This document shows, piece by piece, positions 47,299-56,867 of a DNA stretch of 64,000 bases. The stretch spans positions 1-64,000 of the forward strand of contig CAUQNX010000010.1 in NCBI GenBank assembly GCA_963519845.1, given 5' to 3'. The stretch comes from Moellerella sp963519845 (lineage in GTDB: Bacteria > Pseudomonadota > Gammaproteobacteria > Enterobacterales > Enterobacteriaceae). The notes below the pieces were generated by a model. The model worked only from the letters and a program-made list of their open reading frames with translations. It had not been told where the DNA came from and did not search any database. The position numbers were made by a program, and so were the translations under genes. Within the stretch, counting starts at the first letter, position 1. Each line of letters opens with the position of its first letter.

Positions 47299-48740
47299 TA
47301 TAATTCATTCTCTACTGTTAAAGGCAGTTCAATTCTGAAACAAACATCTGCAGATTTATTAGGAACAAGCGTTAATTCTCCCGCCATTTGTCTGATGCAA
47401 TCTTGTGCAATACTAAGACCCAGTCCACTTCCTTTGACAGCACCTTTTCGTACCAGTGATCCTTGGTAAAAAGGTTCAAATATCATACTTTGCTCGGCTT
47501 CTGGGATTGCTGTTCCTGTATTCGCCACTTCGATCTGAATTTTATTCCCGATCTGACGGCTAGTGATCCAAATATGCCCCGATTCACTGCCATAGTGTAC
47601 CGCATTGGAATAGAGATTATCTATAACTCGAGACAAGAGCATCGGCTCAGCTAAACAACGTTCTGTTTTTAATTTAATTTCGGTCTTCATACTTTTTGCA
47701 CGCGCAGGTAAATTATGGGCGATCACCACATCTTCCACCAGTTTTTGTAAGTCAATCCATTGAGCTTCGGCCGGACTGTCCGCCAGCTTACGATTATAGT
47801 CTAGTAATTGTTCTATTAGTTGCTGTAAATGCTTACTACTATGATCGAGTATCTCGACAATCTCTTTTTGGTCGCTATTCAGTTGACCAACCACCTCGTC
47901 GGCAAGCAGCTCAGTGCCCTCACGCATACTAGCTAGCGGTGTTTTCAGTTCATGGGAAATATGTCGCAAAAATTCATGGCGCTGAGCTTCAAGCCAAGCT
48001 AAACGCTCACTTAACCAAATAATACGCTGAGCTAATGATCTTAATTCACGCGGTCCTTTAAAACGGTCTAGATTACTGGTTAGCGATCGTCCCGTGCCTA
48101 ATCGATTGATCATGCGTTCAATTCCCTTCACCGGGCCGATGATCATGCGAGTAAATAATCCAACAAAAAATACGCTGAGTAAAAATAAGATCAAACTTTG
48201 CCAGCCAAATAGTTGCCCTTTATTGGCGATTGCTCTCTGTAATTGCTCACCACGGCTAAAAATAACCTCTCGCGTTAATTGAGCCAGATAGTTATTAGCG
48301 GTAGAAAATTGTTCTAATGCATCTGAAACAGCTGAACTCGGTTCACTATTTTCACATTGGATATCTTTTAATTGAGTCAATAATGTTGAGATGGAATCAA
48401 TCTTTTTACTGCTTGGCAAGATTGTTTTCTGCCTTTCAAACATCTGAATATATTCACTATACTGCGTCTGATAATTGGCATTAAAGGTATTTTCTCGTAA
48501 CACACAAAATTGGCGATAGCTGCGCTCCATTTCAAGCGCTAAGCTGCTCATCACTTCACTTCTGCGCGCATCCAATAATGTCGTACGATTAATCTCAGCT
48601 GCTTGATTACTCAGCTGTTCAAGGCTCTGATAGGCTTGATAGGCGAGCACCAACAAAGGAAGCAACACCAGCCAGAAAGCCATAACCACCAATTGGCGCA
48701 ATGAGCGCGGAAACAAACGCCACTTATTCAAAGAGATCAT
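47298..48740 (-). CDS. glrK: Two-component sensor histidine kinase GlrK (QseE)
   Basis: An inner-membrane kinase with two membrane helices (about residues 18-40 and 170-195) around a periplasmic sensor domain. A HAMP domain follows, then the H-box HISHELKTPLASMR and the ATPase boxes NLYSNAV and GSGLGLSIAQD. It phosphorylates GlrR in response to envelope signals. I take the ATG of MISLNKWRLFPRSLRQL, which aligns with E. coli MKRWPVFPRSLRQL. An upstream ATG at 48779 adds 13 residues and has no ribosome site. Confidence 0.93.
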   Translation of the reverse strand: MISLNKWRLFPRSLRQLVVMAFWLVLLPLLVLAYQAYQSLEQLSNQAAEINRTTLLDARRSEVMSSLALEMERSYRQFCVLRENTFNANYQTQYSEYIQMFERQKTILPSSKKIDSISTLLTQLKDIQCENSEPSSAVSDALEQFSTANNYLAQLTREVIFSRGEQLQRAIANKGQLFGWQSLILFLLSVFFVGLFTRMIIGPVKGIERMINRLGTGRSLTSNLDRFKGPRELRSLAQRIIWLSERLAWLEAQRHEFLRHISHELKTPLASMREGTELLADEVVGQLNSDQKEIVEILDHSSKHLQQLIEQLLDYNRKLADSPAEAQWIDLQKLVEDVVIAHNLPARAKSMKTEIKLKTERCLAEPMLLSRVIDNLYSNAVHYGSESGHIWITSRQIGNKIQIEVANTGTAIPEAEQSMIFEPFYQGSLVRKGAVKGSGLGLSIAQDCIRQMAGELTLVPNKSADVCFRIELPLTVENEL

Positions 48741-48989
48741 CTCATAGCTAGATATTTTCTTTATGGTAACAGAACTCATTAGCGAGTGTGAAATTGATTA
48801 CAGCGATCAAGATAATGATGCATCAATATCAAGGGATTTATCATAGTGACCAAAGGCTATTTATTGCAGATTAGCTGAAGTGATGGTGTGAAAGATATTG
48901 TGTAGAAGAGATTGCGCAGAAAAGTTTTAAATTAATTGAGAAATATTGTGCTAAAAATAGAGGATTTATTTGAGAGAAAAGCGGTAACT

Positions 48990-49230
48990 TAAAGCAGGAT
49001 GGCGGAATAAAGCATTGTGACTTTACTCCGCCAATGATTGCTTCCTTCTAAATTAAGTTAATTTAGATAGGGTGGTGCCTCACTCCACGTGTCGCCCTTT
49101 GTTTGATAAGGCCCTAAGGCGAATATCGGTTTTACCGGACGGTAGGCACCTAACTCTGGCATCATTCTGGGGTTTATGTGGTATGTCTCCACCTAATCGT
49201 GGACCTACATAATAAGTTGAATGAGCAACT
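48990..49230 (-). ncRNA. glmY: Small regulatory RNA GlmY
   Basis: GlmY decoys the adaptor RapZ so that GlmZ can activate glmS translation, tuning glucosamine-6-phosphate synthesis. On the minus strand the predicted 5' end AGTTGCTCATTCAACTTATT resembles E. coli GlmY. An internal part, CATAAACCCCAGAATGATGC followed by GGTGCCTACCGTC, matches the conserved GlmY/GlmZ core. The position between purL and glrK is the conserved site. The +1 is set by the -24/-12 promoter. The 3' end is uncertain: a GC-rich hairpin (49001-49032) lacks a strong T run and would give about 240 nt, longer than the 184 nt E. coli form. Confidence 0.85.
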
Positions 49231-49241
49231 AATCTATATAA

Positions 49242-49257
49242 TGCAGTAAGCGTGCCA
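49242..49257 (-). promoter_or_regulatory. Sigma-54 promoter of glmY
   Basis: On the minus strand TGGCACGCTTACTGCA has the invariant GG and GC elements separated by ten bases, the -24/-12 geometry (consensus TGGCAC-N5-TTGCW). The GC lies about 13 bases before the predicted RNA start. Confidence 0.9.
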
Positions 49258-49363
49258 ACTTTGATAAAAATAAATTATCTAATTGATAAATAAGAATATA
49301 TAGATATTAACCTATTTATATTCATCCTGTGAGCTAATTTGTCAGTGTGAAGCTAGTCACAAA

Positions 49364-49381
49364 CGTCGCCTTTTAGAGACG
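49364..49381. promoter_or_regulatory. GlrR-binding site, imperfect copy
   Basis: CGTC-N10-GACG is a one-base-per-arm variant of the GlrR box TGTC-N10-GACA, about 135 bases upstream of glmY. Confidence 0.55.
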
Positions 49382-49426
49382 TTTAAAACGTGATTCTAAA
49401 ATACCGATATAAAACATAAAGATAAA

Positions 49427-49444
49427 TGTCTCCTTTTGGAGACA
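49427..49444. promoter_or_regulatory. GlrR-binding site
   Basis: TGTCTCCTTTTGGAGACA is a perfect TGTC-N10-GACA box and extends the palindrome into the spacer. It lies about 200 bases upstream of glmY, a normal distance for a sigma-54 activator. Confidence 0.8.
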
Positions 49445-49458
49445 CCAAAATGATCAAT

Positions 49459-49476
49459 TGTCGGCATAGTGCGACA
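49459..49476. promoter_or_regulatory. GlrR-binding site
   Basis: TGTCGGCATAGTGCGACA is a second perfect TGTC-N10-GACA box, 32 bases centre-to-centre from the previous one (about three helical turns). Confidence 0.8.
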
Positions 49477-49523
49477 GTTAACAATAAAAGTCGTATAAAT
49501 AAGTTGTTTTAGTCGCTTAAAAT

Positions 49524-49553
49524 TAAAAAAAAGTCCTGCAAAATGCAGGACTT
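49524..49553 (-). terminator. Intrinsic terminator of purL
   Basis: On the minus strand AAGTCCTGCA and TGCAGGACTT form a 10-bp stem with a three-base loop, followed by TTTTTT. It lies 30 bases after the purL stop. Confidence 0.92.
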
Positions 49554-49582
49554 AGACTTTATAGGATTAAATAGCAAGGCAC

Positions 49583-52500
49583 TTAGCCAAGTTGTCTCCG
49601 TGCATTACGGAAGATACGCATCCATGGGCTATCTTCACCCCACTCGGCCGGATGCCAAGAGTTACTGACGGTGCGGAATACTCGCTCAGGATGTGGCATC
49701 ATCACAGTTGTACGACCATCAGTGGTGGTTACCGCGGTAATTCCATTAGCTGAACCGTTTGGATTAGCAGGATAAGCTTCTGTCACCGCACCATAGTTAT
49801 CAACAAAACGTAAAGAGACCAAATTGCTTGACTCTAACTGTTGCAAATGAGCGAGATCACGCACTTCCACTTGGCCTTCGCCATGGGAAACCGCAATCGC
49901 CATACGAGAACCCACCATATCCTGTAATAACAAAGAGGGACTCGCCGCTACTTCTACAAGACTAAAGCGCGCCTCAAAACGTTCTGAGCGGTTACGCACA
50001 AATCGCGGCCATAAATCTGCGCCGGGAATTAATTCACGTAGATTAGACATCATCTGGCAACCATTACAGACACCTAAGGATAATGTATCGGGTCGTTCAA
50101 AGAATGAGGCAAACTGATCACGCACTTTGGGATTGAAGAGAATCGATTTTGCCCAACCTTCTCCCGCTCCTAACACATCACCATAGGAGAAGCCGCCACA
50201 GGCAACCAAAGTTTGGAAATCATCGAGAGAAACTTGCCCTGCAAGTAGATCGCTCATATGAACATCAATCGCATTAAAGCCCGCACGGTGGAAGGCGGCG
50301 GCCATTTCAACATGTGAGTTAACGCCCTGTTCACGCAATACGGCCACTTTAGGCTGTATACCTTTCATGATGTAAGGTGCGGCAATATCTTCTGCAATAT
50401 CAAAGGTTAAATGTGCATTTAAACCTGGATCAGCCAAGTCGAGTTTAGCTTGATGTTCTTGATCTGCACATTCGGCGTTATCGCGCAGGCGCTGCATCTG
50501 CCAAGTTGTTTCCGCCCACCATTGACGTAACTGGCTACGTTTTTCTTGGTATACACAGGTATCACGGCTATTGATTAGAATATCGTCGCCCTCAATAGCA
50601 CTACCTAAATCATGTAGATGAGCCGCTAAGCCTGCCTCAGCAAAACAGCGAGTCACATACTCACTATCTTCCGCACGGATTTGGAACACCGCACCCAACT
50701 CTTCATTAAAGAGTGCCGCTAAGATATCTTCATCAAATGCGCTGATATCGACTTTAACACCGCAATGCCCAGCAAAAGCCATCTCAGCTAGAGTAACAAT
50801 CAGGCCACCATCGGAACGATCATGGTAAGCCAATAATTTTTGCTCACCAATTAACTTCTGGATGCAATTAAAGAAGCCAGCCAACTGCTCTGCACTGCGT
50901 ACATCTGCCGTTTTATGGCCTAGCTGGCGATAAACCTGCGCCAACGCTGAACCGCCTAAAGCATTGTGACCTTGACCTAAATCGATTAAAAACAATTTGT
51001 TCTCTAGCCCAACTTTCAGCTGAGGAGTGACCGTTAATCGAGCATCTTCCACACGCCCAAAAGCAGTGATCACCAGTGAGAGTGGCGAGGTCATTTCACG
51101 CTGCTCACCTTCTTCATCCCAACGCGTCTTCATTGACATTGAATCTTTGCCAACAGGAATAGTGATACCGAGCGCAGGACATAACTCTTCACCCACGGCT
51201 TTAACCGCTTCATATAAGCCAGCATCTTCACCGGGATGCCCTGCAGCAGACATCCAGTTAGCAGAAAGTTTAATACGTTTCAGATCTTGAATATAAGCAG
51301 GTGCAATATTTGTCAGTGATTCTCCTACCGCCATACGAGCCGATGCAGCAAAATCAAGTAAAGCGATTGGCGTACGTTCACCAATTGACATTGCTTCACC
51401 ATAATAGCTATCGAGGCTGGCTGTAGTCACGGCGCAGTCAGCGACGGGAATCTGCCAAGGTCCCACCATTTGATCGCGCGCTACCATACCCGTCACCGTA
51501 CGGTCGCCAATAGTGATCAAGAAGGTTTTCTCAGCCACTGCGGGTAGGTTCATCACACGTTTTACCGCGTCAGCTAGATCAATTGCAGTGCGATCCAGAG
51601 GCGTAATTTTCGCTTTCTGGCTCTGTACATCACGCAACATTTTTGGCGCTTTACCCAATAGAACATCTAATGGCATATTGATTGGCTGATTATCAAAGTG
51701 CGAATCATTTAAAACCAGATCGAGATTTTCAGTCGCCTCACCAATCACGGCATAAGGCGCACGCTCACGCTGGCAAATGGCTTCAAACAACGGCAACTGC
51801 TCTGGCGCCACGGCCAAAACATAACGCTCTTGTGATTCATTACACCAAACTTCCAGTGGGCTCATACCAGGTTCATCATTTAAGATTTTGCGTAGATCAA
51901 AACGTCCACCCCGCCCGCCATCATTGACCAACTCTGGCATGGCATTGGATAATCCACCCGCTCCCACATCATGAATAAATAGAATTGGGTTTGCATCGCC
52001 CATTTGCCAGCAGCGGTCGATCACCTCTTGACAGCGACGCTCCATCTCTGGGTTATCCCGTTGCACAGAGGCAAAATCTAAATCTGCATCTGATTGTCCT
52101 GAAGTCATGGAAGATGCCGCTCCTCCACCTAATCCGATATTCATCGAAGGACCGCCAAGTACAATTAATTTGGCACCTATGCTGATCTCACCTTTTTGCA
52201 CATGATCCGCGCAAATATTACCGATACCACCCGCTAACATAATAGGTTTATGGTAGCCTCTTAACTCTTCGCCATTATGACTATTGACGCGCTCTTCATA
52301 AGTGCGGAAATAACCCAGTAGCGCCGGACGACCAAATTCATTATTAAATGCCGCTCCGCCTAATGGGCCATCGAGCATAATATCCAGTGCACTGACGATA
52401 CGATCCGGTTTACCAAAATCCTCTTCCCAAGGCTGTTCAAAACCGGGAATACGCAGGTTAGAAACGGAGAATCCCACTAAACCTGCTTTAGGTTTAGCGC

Positions 52501-53470
52501 CTCGTCCCGTTGCGCCTTCATCACGAATTTCACCGCCAGAGCCCGTTGCCGCACCGGGCCAAGGTGAGATCGCCGTTGGGTGGTTGTGTGTTTCTACTTT
52601 CATCAAGATATGCGTCGCTTCCTGATGATAATCATAAGAACGGCTTTTAGAGTTAGGGAAAAAACGCCCAATCGATGAGCCTTCCATGACGGCAGCATTA
52701 TCTTTATAAGCAGAGAGAACATAATCTGGCGTTTTTTCGAAGGTATTTTTGATCATCTTAAACAGGGATTTAGGCTGCTCTTCGCCATCGATGATCCAAT
52801 CTGCATTAAAAATTTTGTGGCGGCAGTGCTCAGAGTTGGCTTGAGCAAACATATAGAGTTCAATATCCGTCGGATTGCGTTTTAGTTCAGCAAAAGAGGC
52901 TAATAGATAGTCGATTTCATCATCTGCTAAGGCTAAGCCCATTTCAGCATTTGCCTTATCGAGCGCACTACGACCCTGTGATAAAATATCTATCACTTTC
53001 ATGGGTGCTGGCTGCTGCTGAGTAAAGAGTGCTTCCGCTTGCTCAAAGTCGTAAAATACCGTTTCAACCATACGATCGTGTAAGATAGTAGCGACAGCTT
53101 GTTGCTGTTGTTCGGTCAAAGCATCGGCTTGTAGATAGTAGGCGATACCCCGTTCGATGCGTTTAACCGCCACAAGGCCACAGTTATGGGCAATATCCGT
53201 TGCTTTTGATGACCATGGAGAGATAGTGCCCGGTCTTGGCGTGACGAGTAGCAATGAACCAAATGATTCATGCTCTGGCAGCGAAGGCCCATATTTGAGC
53301 AGACTTTTCAGTTTGTCTTGCTCACTGTCACTCAGCGGTGAAGCCAAATCAGCAAAATGCATATATTCAGCATAAATATCGGTGACTGGAATTTCCTGTT
53401 GCTGAAACAATGCCAGTAAGCGAGCGGTACGAAATGCTGATAACGCAGGTGAGCCACGCAAAATTTCCAT
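49583..53470 (-). CDS. purL: Phosphoribosylformylglycinamidine synthase (large single-chain type)
   Basis: The fourth step of purine synthesis (FGAR to FGAM) in one 1295-residue chain. The N-terminal and synthetase domains include MKVETHNHPTAISPWPGAATG (split here only by naming) and GGAASSMTSGQSDADLDFASV-type loops. The C-terminal class I glutaminase has its nucleophile in LGVCNGCQMMSNL and the catalytic His-Glu at PHPERVFR. Length equals the E. coli enzyme. Expression should be under PurR, with a box upstream. Confidence 0.98.
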   Translation of the reverse strand: MEILRGSPALSAFRTARLLALFQQQEIPVTDIYAEYMHFADLASPLSDSEQDKLKSLLKYGPSLPEHESFGSLLLVTPRPGTISPWSSKATDIAHNCGLVAVKRIERGIAYYLQADALTEQQQQAVATILHDRMVETVFYDFEQAEALFTQQQPAPMKVIDILSQGRSALDKANAEMGLALADDEIDYLLASFAELKRNPTDIELYMFAQANSEHCRHKIFNADWIIDGEEQPKSLFKMIKNTFEKTPDYVLSAYKDNAAVMEGSSIGRFFPNSKSRSYDYHQEATHILMKVETHNHPTAISPWPGAATGSGGEIRDEGATGRGAKPKAGLVGFSVSNLRIPGFEQPWEEDFGKPDRIVSALDIMLDGPLGGAAFNNEFGRPALLGYFRTYEERVNSHNGEELRGYHKPIMLAGGIGNICADHVQKGEISIGAKLIVLGGPSMNIGLGGGAASSMTSGQSDADLDFASVQRDNPEMERRCQEVIDRCWQMGDANPILFIHDVGAGGLSNAMPELVNDGGRGGRFDLRKILNDEPGMSPLEVWCNESQERYVLAVAPEQLPLFEAICQRERAPYAVIGEATENLDLVLNDSHFDNQPINMPLDVLLGKAPKMLRDVQSQKAKITPLDRTAIDLADAVKRVMNLPAVAEKTFLITIGDRTVTGMVARDQMVGPWQIPVADCAVTTASLDSYYGEAMSIGERTPIALLDFAASARMAVGESLTNIAPAYIQDLKRIKLSANWMSAAGHPGEDAGLYEAVKAVGEELCPALGITIPVGKDSMSMKTRWDEEGEQREMTSPLSLVITAFGRVEDARLTVTPQLKVGLENKLFLIDLGQGHNALGGSALAQVYRQLGHKTADVRSAEQLAGFFNCIQKLIGEQKLLAYHDRSDGGLIVTLAEMAFAGHCGVKVDISAFDEDILAALFNEELGAVFQIRAEDSEYVTRCFAEAGLAAHLHDLGSAIEGDDILINSRDTCVYQEKRSQLRQWWAETTWQMQRLRDNAECADQEHQAKLDLADPGLNAHLTFDIAEDIAAPYIMKGIQPKVAVLREQGVNSHVEMAAAFHRAGFNAIDVHMSDLLAGQVSLDDFQTLVACGGFSYGDVLGAGEGWAKSILFNPKVRDQFASFFERPDTLSLGVCNGCQMMSNLRELIPGADLWPRFVRNRSERFEARFSLVEVAASPSLLLQDMVGSRMAIAVSHGEGQVEVRDLAHLQQLESSNLVSLRFVDNYGAVTEAYPANPNGSANGITAVTTTDGRTTVMMPHPERVFRTVSNSWHPAEWGEDSPWMRIFRNARRQLG

Positions 53471-53531
53471 AGTCTTGAATTCTCTCTTTTAAACGCCAGC
53501 CCTGACGGTCGATGCAGGGGAACCTAAAACT

Positions 53532-53570
53532 ATTATAAAGCAATGTCACTCAATACGAAACCGTTTGCGT
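53532..53570 (-). promoter_or_regulatory. purL promoter with PurR operator
   Basis: On the minus strand a perfect TATAAT (53537-53532) lies about 62 bases before the purL ATG. The plus-strand ACGAAACCGTTTGCGT (53555-53570) matches the PurR box ACGCAAACGTTTGCGT at 14 of 16 positions and covers the -35 area, fitting repression by PurR with hypoxanthine or guanine. Confidence 0.75.
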
Positions 53571-53734
53571 GAGCAAAAAGAGTGCTAACTGATAGAATTA
53601 CTACTGCTATTAAATAGACAATTTTGTTGCGCCCAGCTAAATTGTTCCGCAAAATGAGAGAATACTGGGTATATAACCATATTATAATAAATTTTTTCAA
53701 ACAACATTGGTGCTACTGTACGAGATATAATTAT

Positions 53735-55429
53735 TTGAATAATATAAAAATACACTATTTCATTATCGTTATTTTAGCTATTGTATCCGCGCTCATTATT
53801 GGACTAAATAGTCGTTGGTCTAACCAGTCAGAGACGCAAATAAATCAGATCCTATCGCGAGGAGAGCTTCGCGTAAGTGCAATCAGCTCACCGCTGATCC
53901 ATCTCAACGATAAAAATGAAATTAATGGCTTCGATTATGAGCTCGCACAATATTTTGCTGATTACCTAGGGGTCAAACTGACGGTAACTATGCAACCGAC
54001 GATCAATCAGCTATTTGATGATCTGAATAACGATCGTGCTGATATTGCCGCTGCGGGTTTACTCTATAATCGAGATCGCCTGGTTGATGCCAAAACAGGA
54101 CCTAAATATCTGTCGGTTTCTCAGCAACTGATTTACCGCAAAGGCACCACTCGCCCCAGATCTTTTAATGATATCAAGGGAAAATTGATGGTGATGGCGG
54201 GTTCAGCACACGCAAGCACGCTCAAACATCTCAAGCAGCAGTATCCCGCCCTCACTTGGGAGGAGACCAGCGATTACAATTCGAATCAGTTACTTGAGAT
54301 GGTAGCAGAAGGAAAAATTGACTATACGTTGGAAGATTCCATTGCGGTGGCATTGCAGCAGCGTATTCATCCGCAAGCCGCGGTTGCCTTCGATCTGGCT
54401 GAAGAGCACTCCATTACTTGGTATTTAAACCGCAGCAATGACGATAGCTTAAATGCGGCTTTATTGGATTTCTTTGATAGCAGTTATAAAGAGGATTTAC
54501 TGGCGCGTTTAGATGAAAAATATTTCAGCCATATCGGCACATTTGACTATTTTGATACCCTGACATTTATCAGCGCGATTAATAAAATTCTCCCCGATTA
54601 CCGCCCGCTATTTGAGAAATATGCCAATACCATTGATTGGCGCCTTTTGGCGGCGATTGCTTGGCAAGAATCCCACTGGGACCCACTTGCCACCTCACCG
54701 ACTGGCGTACGTGGTCTCATGATGCTAACCAAACCCACTGCCGCCACTATGGGGATTAGTGATCGCCTAGATCCGGAAGAGAGTATCAAAGGAGGATCGG
54801 CATATTTAGAATATATTATGCAGCGTCTTCCGGTTTCAATTCCTGATGACGAGCGTATTTGGTTTGCCTTGGCCTCTTATAATATGGGGTATGGCCATAT
54901 GCTCGATGTTCGTAAACTCACCGCCCAGCAAGGTGGCGACCCAGATCGCTGGTTAGATGTAAAATCGCGTTTACCTTTGCTAAGCCAGAAAAAATATTAT
55001 AGCCAACTTAATTATGGTTTTGCCCGCGGTAATGAAGCTTATCGTTATGTGGAGAATATTCGCCGTTATCAGCAAAGTTTGGTGGGATATCTACATAATC
55101 AAGAAAATAAATTACTGGTAGAAGCCAGAAGTCTTAATGAGAAAAAAATCAGCCTAGCGGTAACTCGTGAAGTACTGGTTAAGCAGTTAATTGAAAAACA
55201 GAAACAAGTGCAACATATATTGACTCAGCTACAAACCAATAATTTTAATTCGCCGAATACAAATATGTATCCGGTCTCTGTATTTTCACTGCCTTTAAAA
55301 CCGAAAAATGACATGCTGGGTAAACATTTCCTATCTATTCAAAATAACCGGCAACAAGAGATGAAAAATACTATTATTGAACCGCCAGAAAATAGTGTTG
55401 AAACAGATAACTTAATTGAAGCGGAATAA
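53735..55429 (+). CDS. mltF: Membrane-bound lytic murein transglycosylase F
   Basis: It has an N-terminal signal/anchor, a periplasmic SBP_bac_3-like domain (about residues 45-270, GELRVSAISSPLIHL) and a C-terminal SLT domain whose catalytic Glu is in AIAWQESHWDPLATSPTG, with RGLMMLTKPTA downstream. I start at a TTG (53735) because LNNIKIHYFIIVILAI aligns with E. coli MKKLKINYLFIGILAL. Upstream ATGs at 53624 and 53654 add unrelated polar residues. It is divergent from purL, the standard arrangement. The C-terminal tail is long and Asn-rich. Confidence 0.92.
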   Translation: MNNIKIHYFIIVILAIVSALIIGLNSRWSNQSETQINQILSRGELRVSAISSPLIHLNDKNEINGFDYELAQYFADYLGVKLTVTMQPTINQLFDDLNNDRADIAAAGLLYNRDRLVDAKTGPKYLSVSQQLIYRKGTTRPRSFNDIKGKLMVMAGSAHASTLKHLKQQYPALTWEETSDYNSNQLLEMVAEGKIDYTLEDSIAVALQQRIHPQAAVAFDLAEEHSITWYLNRSNDDSLNAALLDFFDSSYKEDLLARLDEKYFSHIGTFDYFDTLTFISAINKILPDYRPLFEKYANTIDWRLLAAIAWQESHWDPLATSPTGVRGLMMLTKPTAATMGISDRLDPEESIKGGSAYLEYIMQRLPVSIPDDERIWFALASYNMGYGHMLDVRKLTAQQGGDPDRWLDVKSRLPLLSQKKYYSQLNYGFARGNEAYRYVENIRRYQQSLVGYLHNQENKLLVEARSLNEKKISLAVTREVLVKQLIEKQKQVQHILTQLQTNNFNSPNTNMYPVSVFSLPLKPKNDMLGKHFLSIQNNRQQEMKNTIIEPPENSVETDNLIEAE

Positions 55430-55515
55430 TTGTATTAAATAATCGCCTTGTATATTCTCGATGATTAGCACACTGCTTTATTTAAAATATATAGGCTATA
55501 ACTAAAATCGTTTTT

Positions 55516-56031
55516 TTATAGCATTTTATTTTTTAGTTGATGATGTTGTATTTTTTTCTGTTCACGGCGCATTTTAAAAAAAGCACTTAACATAGATGAG
55601 CACTCTTCCGCCAGCACACCCGATAACACTTTAATTTGATGATTCATACCAGCATGGCCAATTAAATCAATCAATGACCCACAGGCACCGGTTTTAAAAT
55701 CGTTAGCACCATAGACTAAACGCCCAATTCTGGCGTGGATCATCGCTGCTGCGCACATAGAACAGGGCTCTAAAGTCACATAAAGCGTGGTATCTAATAA
55801 TCGATAGTTTTCAATAATCTGACCACTGGCACGTAATGCGATAATTTCAGCATGCGCAGTAGGATCATGCTGATTTATGGATTGATTCCAACCTTCTGCC
55901 ACCAATTTGTCATCTTTAACTAGCAGAGCACCAACGGGGATTTCACCAATTTGCTGTGCATTTTTAGCTAATTCCATCGCTCGGCGCATCCAGTATTGAT
56001 CTTTCTCATTTTGCGTCATATTAGCTTGCAT
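55516..56031 (-). CDS. tadA: tRNA-specific adenosine deaminase
   Basis: An essential zinc enzyme that makes inosine at the wobble position of tRNA-Arg(ACG). The catalytic HAE is in DPTAHAEIIALRA and the zinc cysteines are in LEPCSMCAAAMIHARI. The ATG at 56031 has AAGGGG upstream; a GTG one codon earlier is an alternative. The length of 171 residues is normal. It follows mltF convergently, as in E. coli. Confidence 0.96.
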   Translation of the reverse strand: MQANMTQNEKDQYWMRRAMELAKNAQQIGEIPVGALLVKDDKLVAEGWNQSINQHDPTAHAEIIALRASGQIIENYRLLDTTLYVTLEPCSMCAAAMIHARIGRLVYGANDFKTGACGSLIDLIGHAGMNHQIKVLSGVLAEECSSMLSAFFKMRREQKKIQHHQLKNKML

Positions 56032-56119
56032 CACATTAGCCCCTTAATTATTGCATAGCGACTGATTATTGCTGATGTCTGGCTTAACTGCAAACGCCCA
56101 TAAACTTAATTACAAATGG

Positions 56120-56764
56120 TTATGAGCTAAACAAGGCGAGCTTAGCCGCAAATCCCATAAAGAAAGTACCTACAGCCCCATTGCCTAATTTAGCTAATCT
56201 CTTTTGTTCTCTAAAATAGCGGGCGATTAAATATCCACCATAAATAAGTATACTTAAATAGAGAAAGCTCACTAATTCTAAAATGGCGGCCAGCACTAAA
56301 TAGGAAATTGCGGTATGCGCATAGCTAAAGTCGATAAATTGAATAAAAAAGGAGATAAAAAATAGGATAGCTTTAGGATTGGTCAAGCTGAGCATCAAGG
56401 CTTTAACATATTGATTCTCAGCACGAACTGAGATCGAATCTGCTGGTAAAGCCTGTTGTTGGCGAATAAATGTCCCATAGAGGATCTTACAACCTAAATA
56501 GAGCAAGTAGGCGGCGCCAAGATAACGAACAACGCTGAAGAGCATTGGTGAAGCTTTAATCACCGAAGCAACACCAATAAAGGAGAGGAAAATCAGTATC
56601 GCATCGCCGGTAAAAACACCCAGCGCAGCTTTATAACCCGCTTTTGTACCATGGGAAGTAGCTGATTTTAAAACATAAAGGGAGTTAGGCCCAGGAACAA
56701 CAATGATAAGGATCAACCCTGCCAGATAAGTCCAAAAATTAAGGATACCGATACTTTCAAACAT
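56120..56764 (-). CDS. leuE: Leucine efflux protein LeuE (LysE family)
   Basis: An inner-membrane exporter of the RhtB/LysE family with about six hydrophobic segments. The family motif is VVPGPNSLYVLKSATSHG near the N-terminus. Close matches to E. coli LeuE include VRYLGAAYLLYLGCKILYGT and LSLTNPKAILFFISFFIQFI. Leucine and related amino acids are the expected substrates. In E. coli leuE lies elsewhere on the chromosome, so its place after tadA is a local rearrangement. The ATG at 56764 is used. Confidence 0.88.
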   Translation of the reverse strand: MFESIGILNFWTYLAGLILIIVVPGPNSLYVLKSATSHGTKAGYKAALGVFTGDAILIFLSFIGVASVIKASPMLFSVVRYLGAAYLLYLGCKILYGTFIRQQQALPADSISVRAENQYVKALMLSLTNPKAILFFISFFIQFIDFSYAHTAISYLVLAAILELVSFLYLSILIYGGYLIARYFREQKRLAKLGNGAVGTFFMGFAAKLALFSS

Positions 56765-56867
56765 ACTTTTCACCAGATAAATTATTGATTGTAACTATCA
56801 GCTATTTTTATTATCTATCTGATGGTTATTTTCTACGTAATGAAATATAGAATAAATCGAGGGTTAA

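Noticed and set aside
49001..49032. GC-rich hairpin taken as the definite glmY terminator
   Set aside because: The stem is good but neither strand has a proper T run after it, so the 3' end was left uncertain.
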